In this document: positions 54,510 to 63,445 of the stretch, in pieces
Layout: each line of letters starts with the position of its first letter
Numbering within the stretch: position 1 is the first letter of the stretch
Source of the DNA: Diphasiastrum complanatum
Lineage: Eukaryota; Streptophyta; Lycopodiopsida; Lycopodiales; Lycopodiaceae
Direction: 5' to 3'
Assembly (NCBI GenBank): GCA_029204225.1
Contig: CM055097.1
Span: forward strand, 36,690,976-36,754,975
DNA: 64,000 bases
Notes under the pieces: generated by a model
Databases searched by the model: none
Seen by the model: the letters and a program-made list of their open reading frames with translations, nothing else
What the model was told of the DNA's origin: nothing
Translations under genes and position numbers: made by a program

Positions 54510-55200
54510 ATGCATCGATCCACTGGATCATAGCAACGATACCCTTTGGTTTATTCATCATAACCTGTAAAGATGCATTTTAGAGCTTTTGTTTGCATCT
54601 TACTCCTTTGTAGACACGTAGACCATCCACTCTTGGTTTCTTCCCACTAAATGCTTTCTCAGGAGTATGATTCTGTACAACAATTATAGGACGCCTATTC
54701 TACAAGAAAACTATCTTGCGTACTGCCTCGTCCCAGAAAGAATCTGCAGCTCCCATATGCGGCTTCATCATAGATCTAGCAAATTCTACAATCGTACGGA
54801 CGTTTTTCCTTTCCGCTACCCCATTCTACTGAGGTGTATGACTTGTGCAAACTGTTGCTTGATTCCATACTCTTTGCAGAAATTGATGAATGCAGTAGAG
54901 CGGTACTCACCTCCTCGATCAGATCTTAACACCTTGATCTTGGCATTTGCTTGATTTTCTACCAATGCCTTAAAGTCCTTGAGACACTCAAATGCCCTAG
55001 ATGTCTCTTTGATGGTGTAGATCCATGTTCTTCTTGAATAATCATCAAAAGAACGTTAAGAAGTAGAATGCTCCACCTATTGACATTGTCTTCATTGGTC
55101 CACACAAATCTGAATGTACAAGTTCCAACATTCGTTTGGCTCTAGTTGCCCCCTCCTTGTCGAATTTTTCTCAATGTGACTTGTTCCACCAGACATCATG
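54510..55200 (-). pseudogene. Copia integrase fragment (minus)
   Basis: On the minus strand, in several frames: RAKRMLELVHSDLCGPMKT (about 55145-55085, catalytic Asp), [36 protein letters not shown] (about 54980-54910, second Asp), then WGSGKEK and ARSMMKPHMGAADSFW. KCIFTGYDE ... KGYRCYDP and ISRDVVFDD follow at about 54590-54500. This is the complete order of a copia integrase with frameshifts. Confidence 0.8.
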
Positions 55201-55204
55201 ATCG

Positions 55205-55560
55205 GAAAATCTTTCTTGTACTCTCCTAGTTGAGTTAACACTGCTCCAATGACATATTTCAATGCATTAGTATGAACGTGGAATTCAATTGTCCAATTTG
55301 GCACTCACAAAATTGGTGCTGATATTAATGCATCTTTAAACTTTTGAAATGACTCCAATACATCTTGTGTCCTGAGAGGTACAGTAGTAAGTTTATAAAT
55401 TGGGCATGCCATATACGAAAAAAACTGAATAAATATCAGATAGTAATTTGCATGTCCCATAAAAATATAGACTTGCCGTATAGTGCCAGGTGGTGGAAGA
55501 TCCATAATAACTCTGTTTTTGGAAAGATCTGTATGCAACTATGTCCCATTGCTTATGAGG
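55205..55560 (-). pseudogene. Ty3 RT connection and RNase H fragment (minus)
   Basis: QVYIFMGHANYYLIFIQFFSYMACPIYKL (about 55470-55385) is the Ty3 connection (QVRxFLGHxGYYRRFI). FQKFKDALISAPIL precedes PNWTIEFHVHTNALKYVIGAVLTQLGEY, the RNase H start with its Asp changed to N. It runs without a gap into copia sequence at about 55205. Confidence 0.75.
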
Positions 55561-55589
55561 TAGGGTGCACTACATTCTTATAGACTTTG

Positions 55590-55872
55590 GTCTATGCCAA
55601 AAGCAAATGCAAAAGCAATCTAAAAACAATTGCTAATCAATGTCTCTACATATGGTAAAAGCACTAACACCGATCTATAGCAATAACTTGTGCTTCAAAT
55701 CAAAGCACTAGATTCTCGAACTTGTCTAACTATAGTCTAACTAGACTTTTACTAAATATAGGTAAGGGTCCCAAGACTTAGCACGCAGGCATGGCGCAAT
55801 AATCCTAATTAATTCTAAATGACAACATTAGGGATAATAATGTGAACATGAACTCTAACACTCCCCCTTAAT
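55590..55872 (-). repeat. Possible copia LTR with polypurine tract
   Basis: On the minus strand TTAAGGGGGAG (about 55872-55862) is directly followed by TGTTAGAGTTCATG, the usual look of a plant copia PPT and LTR start. The far LTR end is not certain. Confidence 0.5.
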
Positions 55873-58024
55873 GTTTACATTGTCAAGAACTATGCATAGC
55901 ACGAGTATGCATATGTATCCTCCATGACGCCCATGTAATGAAGAATCAAGATCTTAAATTCTAATGTAGAATCCATGATCAACTTTGATCTCAATGTCCT
56001 CATTACTTGATGTAGAACTTCCTTTGTATAATGATGTATAATTTCTTTGAATGTCGATCCTTTTCATATGAACCTGCTTCATATGACTTCCCAATGTCTT
56101 TTTTTAGTCCTCATATATATGTGTGACCACCATGAGTGCAACATATCACCCGATTCCTTGACTTACTTTGAATCAAAGAACTTTGACTCCCCCTGAATCA
56201 AATAATGTAGACATGATAACCTTTGCCTTAACCCTGAGAACTTTGCTTGAAGATTGATTCCCTTGGTCTCTTTGAACATCTTCCAAGCTACCACAAATAT
56301 GTAAGGATTTCACCAACATCCATAAAGAAAAGGTAATCCTCTTTGATTCCATAGCACTATCATGACAATCATAAGTAGGAAATAGATCTACAAATGTCAA
56401 CATCAAATCCCATACATCAACACCCACGTTAGAAACATGTACTTCATAAGTAGTTGGCTCCACTTGTGTCGATTCCTTGAATTGAATCCACTTCAATTCT
56501 CCTGGTACTTTCATAAGTTACCACCTGTGATGGACTTGATGAACTTAGCTGTCCCCCCTGGATGTTCACTTCGTGTTTGCATTCCAACCACTCTCCAACA
56601 ATGATACAAATAGAATGTCATCCATGAACCCAATCAAATATGCAAGTAATAGAGCATCCCCAATAGAACGATAAAACGTATACAATACTTCCTCACACAA
56701 AGTAACTGATACTCCCCCTCAAATACTTTCTCACACAAAGTACTTGACATTATCTTCTCATGGAATCTATGCAAACTTCCCAACTGGTGTACGTCCATCT
56801 TTCTTGAAGAAACCTGCTTCATATTGATTTCTAAGGTTGATCAATAACTTGTCAATTCATAGAAATGAACCCTGTTGTTTTTCTTGAGGCTAATCAACAA
56901 CCTATACTGTTGATTTTCGACGACTAATCAGCATCCTTGGCTTTCAAATCTCATAACAGAATCTACCACATGACAGAACATATACTTGGATAGATTCAAG
57001 AACTTGAAGAGACAACTTATCTCCAACTCAAAACAGATCTTCCTAGAAGAATTGATCTCACTTGGTACCACCACATGAACAATCAACTGTGACTTGGATG
57101 GTATCCAGGAATTACTTGACAACCACAACAAACAATCACTTCGATTACTCATAAATCTCAAGTGATACTATTTCAGATAGACAAGAAAGTTTCTAAAACA
57201 TAACCAAGTTACTATGACTTGAATAGAAACCAAACCGATACAACGTAGAATGAAGACCACACAGCTTGCCACACCTATCACTTTTTTTTTATCAACTTAT
57301 CATTTGCCACTGTGATAAGAAACTGTGAATCAATGAAACATCGTCCTGAATATCGATTTACCTATAAAGACTAATAGTCTATACTTCTCATGCAACTATA
57401 TTCGATCTATAGAATCGATGTAGGATGTAGGTTGTAGTTATTTTTGCAAAAATTTTAGGTTGTAGGTTTCAAAGAGTGGCTCAAGGTCAGCTTAGCATAG
57501 CTTAAGGTTCTATCTAGTTTAGCTAGATCAAATTGCTCACAGAGATAGTTATTATTTTATATCATATTGATCTTTACGTTTGTAATATTGTCTCTCTATG
57601 TGAGTTATGTGGATGATTTGCTCATACCTAGACTCTTCTCATTGTTTCATATTAGATTAAATTTACATTTGTAGTATCTCATCTCCATGTGCGTTATGTG
57701 GATGGTTTCTCATACCTAGGGTCTAATTCCTTTACAAGTTTGGTCTCATTTAAGAGGTGATAATTTTGAAACTCGATTGATGAACCAATACAACATGTAA
57801 ACAAGTATCCCCCTATAAATAATTTGCCTTTGTTTGTGCTCATCTAAACACATATTTTATCTCCAAGGGCTTTGCCATATGCGAGACATATATCTATATA
57901 GACTTACAAGTCCTCTTCTTATAAGTTGGTTGTTTTGAGGAGGATAAGCATATAAGATATTATTTAGCATATGTTTTACCTTGAACTCCAATAGTGCTAC
58001 AAGTTTGTTACCATTGCTTGACAG
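55873..58024 (+). other. End of intron 6, possible copia debris
   Basis: About 2.1 kb. Minus-strand frames at 56173-56514 and 56634-57161 lie just upstream (in element sense) of the PPT and may be very decayed copia pol, but no motif is convincing. A 60-bp direct repeat lies at 57572-57723. Confidence 0.4.
57572..57723 (+). repeat. Tandem-like direct repeat, about 60 bp
   Basis: Copies at 57572-57632 and 57662-57723 share TTTACRTTTGTARTAT, ATGTGNGTTATGTGGATG and CTCATACCTAG. A minisatellite-like duplication in the intron. Confidence 0.7.
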
Positions 58025-58216
58025 GTACAAATAATTTGTTTGAATCCCAAATCGATTACGATGGGTCAGCTTTATGGAGACTTTGATGAAAATACACATG
58101 AATGGACCGATGGCATTTTGGCATGCTATATGAGGGAACTATCAGAGGATTCATCACCTGACAAGAAATGGCTGATGTTTGATGGTCCTGTTGATGCAAT
58201 TTGGATTGAGAACATG
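58025..58216 (+). CDS. Dynein heavy chain exon 7 in window (AAA2 Walker B)
   Basis: 64 codons between gacag and gtaagc. [38 protein letters not shown] is the conserved AAA2 core. [18 protein letters not shown] carries the AAA2 Walker B Asp. It continues exon 6 without a gap in the family order. Confidence 0.96.
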
Positions 58217-58505
58217 GTAAGCATGTGAAGGAGCAATTACACAAGGCTTAGGCATATTACCTGTATTCTGACATGTTGCTTGCTTGAACATTTAAACTCC
58301 AATTTTCAATCGAATATATTGTGCAAAACCTTCTCAACGTAGAATTATTAAGCTTCCATTCTTTGAACGTAGTAATTGTATTACCTACGCTTCAAAGAGT
58401 GCTATCTATAACAATAGATCAAAATTTTGCTTTTGATTCTTAATACATATGTGTACTTCATGTTAAGCAGATATTAGCATGATCACAATATTTGTATTTT
58501 TGCAG

Positions 58506-58931
58506 AACACAGTGCTTGATGACAATAAGAAACTGTGCTTAGTTAGTGGTGAGATAATACAATTGACATCAACAATGACTATGATGTTTGAAGTAGAAGA
58601 CCTGGCTGTGGCATCACCTGCTACAGTCAGCAGATGTGGCATGGTTTATATGGAGCCTAGTGCTAGAGGCTTTGACCCACTTCTTCAGTCCTGGATTCAA
58701 AGACTACCAAAAATAGTTCAAGAACAAAGCATGAAGCTAATTGCTTTGTTTGAGAATATAGCCATGGGTTTGTTAAGGTTTGTGTTTAAGACTGTGAAAC
58801 AAACAGTATCCACGACAGAGGATAACTTTGTGCTTAGCCTATTCAATGTTATGGACAGCTTGCTGGTCTCATACAACAAGGAGGAAGGCATTGAAACAAT
58901 AAGCGATGAAGAGAAAAGACATTTGGCACAA
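58506..58931 (+). CDS. Dynein heavy chain exon 8 in window (end of AAA2 core)
   Basis: 142 codons between ttgcag and gtaata. NTVLDDNKKLCLVSGEIIQLTSTMTMMFEVEDLAVASPATVSRCGMVYMEP is a dynein signature of AAA2. The remainder (helical, ending EEKRHLAQ) is the less conserved AAA2-AAA3 link. The frame runs a few codons past the donor to a stop, so the donor at 58932 is the best choice. Confidence 0.95.
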
Positions 58932-59166
58932 GTAATATCTCCGTGTAAATCTTGAAAATAAATTGTTTTCATTGTCTTGTATGTATAGAGATAAAGAGAG
59001 AGGGATAAGCTCTATTGATTTCTTTTTGTATCAAGAATGGAATCTTTCTATTTCTCTCCAACCATATATTTAGCAATCAAAATTTGTCGCTATATTACTT
59101 GCATATGTGATGTCATATATGTACTCATTTTTAGTGAATAGATGATTCTTGTATGTACTATTTGGT
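58932..59166 (+). other. Start of intron 8
   Basis: Short AT-rich stretch before the LINE Z tail; nothing recognised. Confidence 0.6.
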
Positions 59167-59204
59167 ATGTGTGTGTGTGTGACAGAGAGAAGAAAGAAAG
59201 AAAG
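59167..59204 (-). repeat. Tail of LINE Z, TC then (CA)n
   Basis: GTGTGTGTGTGACAGAGAGAAG on the plus strand followed by AAAG repeats. TC is followed by CA, as in the tract at 31551-31621. Confidence 0.8.
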
Positions 59205-60319
59205 CTTTATTAATGGAAGACAAAAAAGAAGTACATCAGAAAGGAGCATTGTCCATGCCGGACTTATTTCTATCAGCTAAAACTAAAACAGAAATAAACC
59301 GGAAATAAAACCAAAGCTTAACCTCCAGCTATGGTGAGGGTACAAAAGCAGTAGCTTAACCACCAGCTACGCGGAGGAATAAAACTCACTAACTGAGAGA
59401 GAAAAACTGTGTGATTTGGTGGGGGCACATGATGGCCTCTGGTGACGAACTCTGGAAGGTCGAGGAAGATGCTGGAGCTTCGGTCGACGAGAACTGGAAT
59501 GTCAATCTCACTATCCGAAGTATCCTCCCTAACTCTTTTCTGAAAGAAAAGTGTAATATGTGTCTGGCTGTGGTCAACATCCTGATCATCCGACAGAAGA
59601 GAAGATCTCAAAGAGAACATCTCTCGCAAAAGCAAACCAACACATCATCTCGCATCTGGATAGGCAAAGAAGGAACCAAGCGTGAGTGGAATGGCCCGAT
59701 AGAGACAATGGTATCTGCCTCTGATCTCATAGTAAGCTGGACATATGAAAATAAAGTGAAACTCATCCTCAACCTCCTGTAGTGTACAACACTGACAGAT
59801 TCGTAATGGTCGTGGCGTGTCTGTGTATTTGCCGGTCTCAATAGCAAGCTGATGAGAAGAGACCCGAAGCTGACCAATGTGGTAGCGCAGGCCAAAAGAC
59901 AAAGTCTAAGAGAGATAAGTCGGTCTGACGGGAAGCCTTGAAGCATCAAGGTGAAGAAAGTGAATGCGGTAGAATCGAAGCTTGACCCGTGATGGATCCA
60001 GGTGAGACCAAACAATATCTATGTATGCTTTGTAGATCTATCAGCGAATGAATGCATGAGTCCCATTTGGGAGGTCAGACATAGATAATACTATGTAGCA
60101 TACTGAAACCATGAGGACTTAGCCCGTTGCCCAGCCAAAGTGCGAGAAGATGTAAAAGCCGCTACCACGTATCTGGACGAATCAAGCTCTGAGACTCTGT
60201 GCATGAACGTGATGATTCCTGAAAATAGCCTCTACAATCAGTGGAGGAGAAGCGAACTCCGCCAAAATAGTCTCATGAGGAACTGATTGCTTGGCCCGAA
60301 TCATCCGATTAAGCATGTG

Positions 60320-60322
<3 letters not shown>
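59167..60322 (-). mobile_element. LINE copy Z (minus), 5'-truncated
   Basis: On the minus strand it begins at LNRMIRAKQSVPHETILAEFASPPL directly behind the TC tail of LINE Y. It runs through the connection (ASRLPVRPTYLS-like), SSHQLAIETG, the zinc finger ICQCCTLQEVEDEFHFIFIC (about 59815-59755), QTHITLFFQKR (59566-59534), and HQITQFFSLS with stop at 59391-59389. The tail is TTTCTTTCTTTCTTC, short TC, then (CA)n. The 3' hairpin is deleted. Confidence 0.82.

Positions 60323-60371
<49 letters not shown>
60323..60371 (-). repeat. (TC)n tail of LINE Y, boundary with LINE Z
   Basis: About 49 bp of GA on the plus strand, bordered by AGAAGAAG. LINE Z sequence begins within a few bases on the other side. 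Confidence 0.9.
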
Positions 60372-60373
<2 letters not shown>

Positions 60374-60412
60374 AGAAGAAAAAGAAAAAGAAGATGTATT
60401 AACGTCTTTTCC

Positions 60413-60426
60413 ATGCCAAAAGGCAT
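60413..60426 (-). other. LINE Y 3' terminal hairpin
   Basis: Perfect ATGCC/GGCAT stem, loop TTTT, with outer stem GTCTT/AAGAC. Identical in shape to LINE C although the element lacks ORF2. Confidence 0.75.
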
Positions 60427-61559
60427 ATAAGACCAAGAAAGTACATGTCAAGTGTGTTTCACCAAGACGGATCAGTGCCGTCAGTCTAAAAACTAAAACT
60501 ACTAACTAAAAGTACTTATTAAAAACCTACGAGGAGATAAATAGTTCAGGAAAATTATGGTACTATGACCATTTACAAATGAACTGAAAACTTCTCATTT
60601 CTCTAACTCGACTACTACAATCTCCACTACCTCATTAACTCTGTTTTTTACGAAACGTATTATCCCGTCTCTGTAAATAAGATGTTTCCCCAAATATTTT
60701 GCTTTCTGGCGGGCCTATTTCCGTTCTTGTACTTGTACGAAAGTTAGGTCTTCATGCAAGAAAATGCAAGTATCTTTCAACTTGGTTCGGCGACGGAGAG
60801 CATCTCTCCTATGTGTTAACGTTGAGAAGCGGATAACTAATGTCCGCGTCTTTCTTTGTGCGCCAGGCCTTGTCCAGGCCAGCATCGTTGTGCTGGAGCG
60901 TATTCGTCAGAACTTTTTTGGCTTCCCCAATTGCATCCTGTGTATTGGGGATTCTGCGCACTCGAACGTTGAGGGCTTTTTGTTCATGGAGTCGACTTTC
61001 GATGAATGTAGCAGATATAAAGGAAACATGAGTATGTTCACCTTGACCCTTGAGAACATCAGCCCACGATTTCTTGTGCTGTTCTTCTTGATGATCTTGA
61101 TCTTTAAATTCCTGAAATTCTATGAGAGTAAATTCCATAGAAATGTCTGTCCACTGGTGATGAGGAATGGACCAAACTCTAGAGCAAGCCAGCGGACTTA
61201 GCGTGGGAATATTTATTACGGGGTACACTCACGGAAGATGTGCTAGCTCAGACTTCATGGATGGCCATTAGAAATGGTCCTTAAGACGAGCATAACACTT
61301 TTGAAAACCAAAATGGCCACCACTAGGAGAAGCATGAGCATTAGACAACAACTGAGAATGAATGGATAGAGAACTAGGAATACACAAAGCACCATAATGA
61401 TATAAATGATCATCAACAAAGTATAAAGTTGGAACTTTCGAGATGAAGGAAGTGGACGAGAACGATAAACATCACAAAAGTCAGGACAAGTCAAATATGC
61501 AGCCGGTAAATCATCAAACCAAGAAGAAATAGAAACAATAATACTATGTAACAAAGCAA

Positions 61560-62491
61560 GAAGACGAGATAAAGCATCAGTTGTCATGTTCAACTTTCCT
61601 GGACGATACAAAATGTCAAAATGAAAAGATTGTAAAACGGTAACCAACGATATTAACAATCACTAAGATCACGCTGAGACAAGAGATAACGAAGAGACTG
61701 ACGATCAATAATAAGATCAAAAGGAACATGATACAAATATTGGCGCCACTTCTTAAGAGCATGGATAACAACAAGTAGCTCTTTCTCATGAACAGAGTAA
61801 CATTGCTCATAAGAGCGCAAACGGCAAGACTCATAAGCCACGACACACTCAGACTGACGAAGAAGAGCGCCTAGATTAACAGAACTAGCATCAGTCTCAA
61901 CAATAAACCTCTAATCAAACTGTGGCAAACACATAACGGCGGCAGAAATGATGGCATGACGTAAAGCATCAAAAGCAGTCTGACACTCAAGAGTCCAAAC
62001 AAACTTAGAGACTTTTTCAACAAAGAATGAAGTGGGGCAGCCACAATGGCGAAATACTTAGCAAGACGACGAAGATGGGTAGCCATACCTAAAAACATAC
62101 GAATAGAATGAACGTCAGTTGGAACAGGCAATCCTCAATAGCCCGAACCTTACGAGGATCAAGACGAATACGACCATCACAAACAAGGAAACCCAAAAAC
62201 TCAATCTTAGCAATAGCAAAGGAACATTTCGACAATTTAGCAAATAATTGATGCATAACAAGAACTCAAACACAGACGAGAGATGCGACACATGGTCAGA
62301 CAAAGAAGTACTAAAACAAGAATGTCATCAAAATAAACTAAAGCACAATCACCAAGAAGAGGACGTAACACATTATTAATACCATTCTGGAATGTGGGTG
62401 GACCATTCTGAACACCAAAGGGAAGAACACAAAACTCATACAAACCTAAGTGAGTACGAAACGCAATCTTATGCTCATTAGAAGGATGCAT
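61560..62491 (-). pseudogene. Ty3 family-2 RT palm, connection and RNase H
   Basis: HKIAFRTHLGLYEFCVLPFGVQNGPPTFQ and LVYFDDILV (catalytic FDD, about 62345-62320) are followed by PTDVHSIRMFLGMATHLRR (connection, 62128-62070). RNase H follows with VETDASSVNLGALLRQ, CYSVHEKELLVVIHALKKWRQYL and DRQSLRYLLSQ (61910-61660). Several frames are used. Confidence 0.78.
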
Positions 62492-62551
62492 CCTAATCTG
62501 ATAGTATCCAGAACAAAGGTCAATCTTGAAAAAGATAGAAGAAGTGCCAAG

Positions 62552-63382
62552 CTAATCAGAAAGGTCATCCATATGAGGAATAGGATACTGACTATGGATA
62601 ATAAGCTTGTTCAAGGCAAGGTAGTCAATGCAAAGGCATTTGGTCCCATCTTTTTTAGCAACAAGAAGAACAGGGGCACCAAAGGGACTATGACTAGGTA
62701 CAATGAGGCCTTGATGTAAAAGAGAAGCAATCTGGAGCTGAACCTCATCACGTTCGACTTTAGACATTCGATATGGTGTACGAGAAGGTGGGGTGGCACC
62801 AGGAATAAGATCTATATGGTGTTTGACATCACGTAATGGTGGCAGAGACGTAGGTTCTAAAAAGACAACAGAATACTTATGCAATAAGTCAGAAATCACC
62901 TGAGGAAGAGGACTCATGGATGGTAAAAGAGGAGCAGCAACTGATGTACTTTGAATGGAAAGAAGAGTTGCACCCTGAGCCTTTGGCAGGCTACGCATAA
63001 ACTGCTTTCCGGTAACCAACTGATAGTCACCCTGGGAATCAATACCAGCAAATGAATGATGTTGACCAACATTAAAGGAAAGTGTCTGCTGAGATAGATC
63101 CACAACAACAGTACCAAGTGAGGAGAACCAGTCTGCACCAAAAGTAATGTCATAACGCTCCAGAGGAATGATGTAGAAATCTACATGACCAGAAAAGTCA
63201 CCAATGCGATAATCTAAGCCCTGAAATATCTGAGAACTGAGAAAGGAATGGGAGCTAGCAACCTCAACACTGAGAGGTTGGGAAGCAGGAATATGTGTAG
63301 CACGAATCCTGGTGGAAATGTAACTGCTAATAAAGGAATGTGTACTACCTGTATCCACCAAAACAATATACTCTCGCCCCAA
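62552..63382 (-). CDS. Ty3 family-2 protease and RT start (276 aa open frame)
   Basis: The longest intact frame of this family. The retropepsin active site is [15 protein letters not shown] (D-T-G present, 63375-63330), followed by the second half with [14 protein letters not shown]. After a linker, [23 protein letters not shown] and [43 protein letters not shown] are RT motifs. A frame break at about 62552 interrupts the palm. Confidence 0.85.
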   Translation of the reverse strand: MGREYIVLVDTGSTHSFISSYISTRIRATHIPASQPLSVEVASSHSFLSSQIFQGLDYRIGDFSGHVDFYIIPLERYDITFGADWFSSLGTVVVDLSQQTLSFNVGQHHSFAGIDSQGDYQLVTGKQFMRSLPKAQGATLLSIQSTSVAAPLLPSMSPLPQVISDLLHKYSVVFLEPTSLPPLRDVKHHIDLIPGATPPSRTPYRMSKVERDEVQLQIASLLHQGLIVPSHSPFGAPVLLVAKKDGTKCLCIDYLALNKLIIHSQYPIPHMDDLSD

Positions 63383-63445
63383 GATGCGGACACGTAACCG
63401 AATAAAGCGAGGACCAGGTCGCCTAGCCCAAGTAGCATAAGCAAG

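Larger units (their letters stand above)
164..58931 (+). other. Axonemal dynein heavy chain gene, internal part (8 exons, AAA1-AAA2 motor)
   Basis: Eight exons on the plus strand join into one reading frame of 632 codons. Seven of the junctions lie between codons or keep phase 0; only the exon 3/exon 4 junction splits a codon, and 269 + 187 nt restores the frame exactly. The protein shows the conserved linker-AAA1 entry, AAA1 Walker A and Walker B, the AAA1 sensor region, AAA2 Walker A and the AAA2 Walker B (FDGPVD). Dynein heavy chains are ATP-driven minus-end microtubule motors. This AAA1 wording ([26 protein letters not shown]) is that of axonemal chains, probably a single-headed inner-arm type, but the paralogue cannot be assigned from this part. 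Introns are 33.1 kb, 119 bp, 9.0 kb, 130 bp, 3.7 kb, 10.6 kb and 289 bp. The N-terminal tail and everything from AAA3 on lie outside the window. Confidence 0.93.
60323..61235 (-). mobile_element. LINE Y (minus): ORF1-only element with LINE 3' end
   Basis: On the minus strand: ORF1 coiled-coil end (DQDHQEEQHKKSWADVLKG), SFISATFIESRLHEQKALNVRVRRIPNTQDA, DKAWRTKKDADIS, then in another frame DTCIFLHEDLTFVQVQERK (about 60768-60712) and LIYRDGIIRFV (about 60682-60650). An untranslated region of about 0.2 kb leads straight to the 3' hairpin (60413-60426) and the TC tail (60323-60371). No endonuclease or RT lies between ORF1 and the 3' end. Confidence 0.72.
61250..63445 (-). mobile_element. Ty3/gypsy element, second family, pol fragment (minus)
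   Basis: The same family as 6424-8880. On the minus strand: protease, RT, RNase H and the first part of the integrase (HASPSGGHFGFQKCYARL ... WPSM, about 61335-61260). No LTRs lie at its borders; both ends abut LINE sequence. Confidence 0.8.

Noticed and set aside
58932-58955. Stop codon shortly after LAQ in exon 8 as the end of the protein
   Set aside because: Dynein heavy chains continue through AAA3-AAA6; a good donor (gtaata) lies before the stop.
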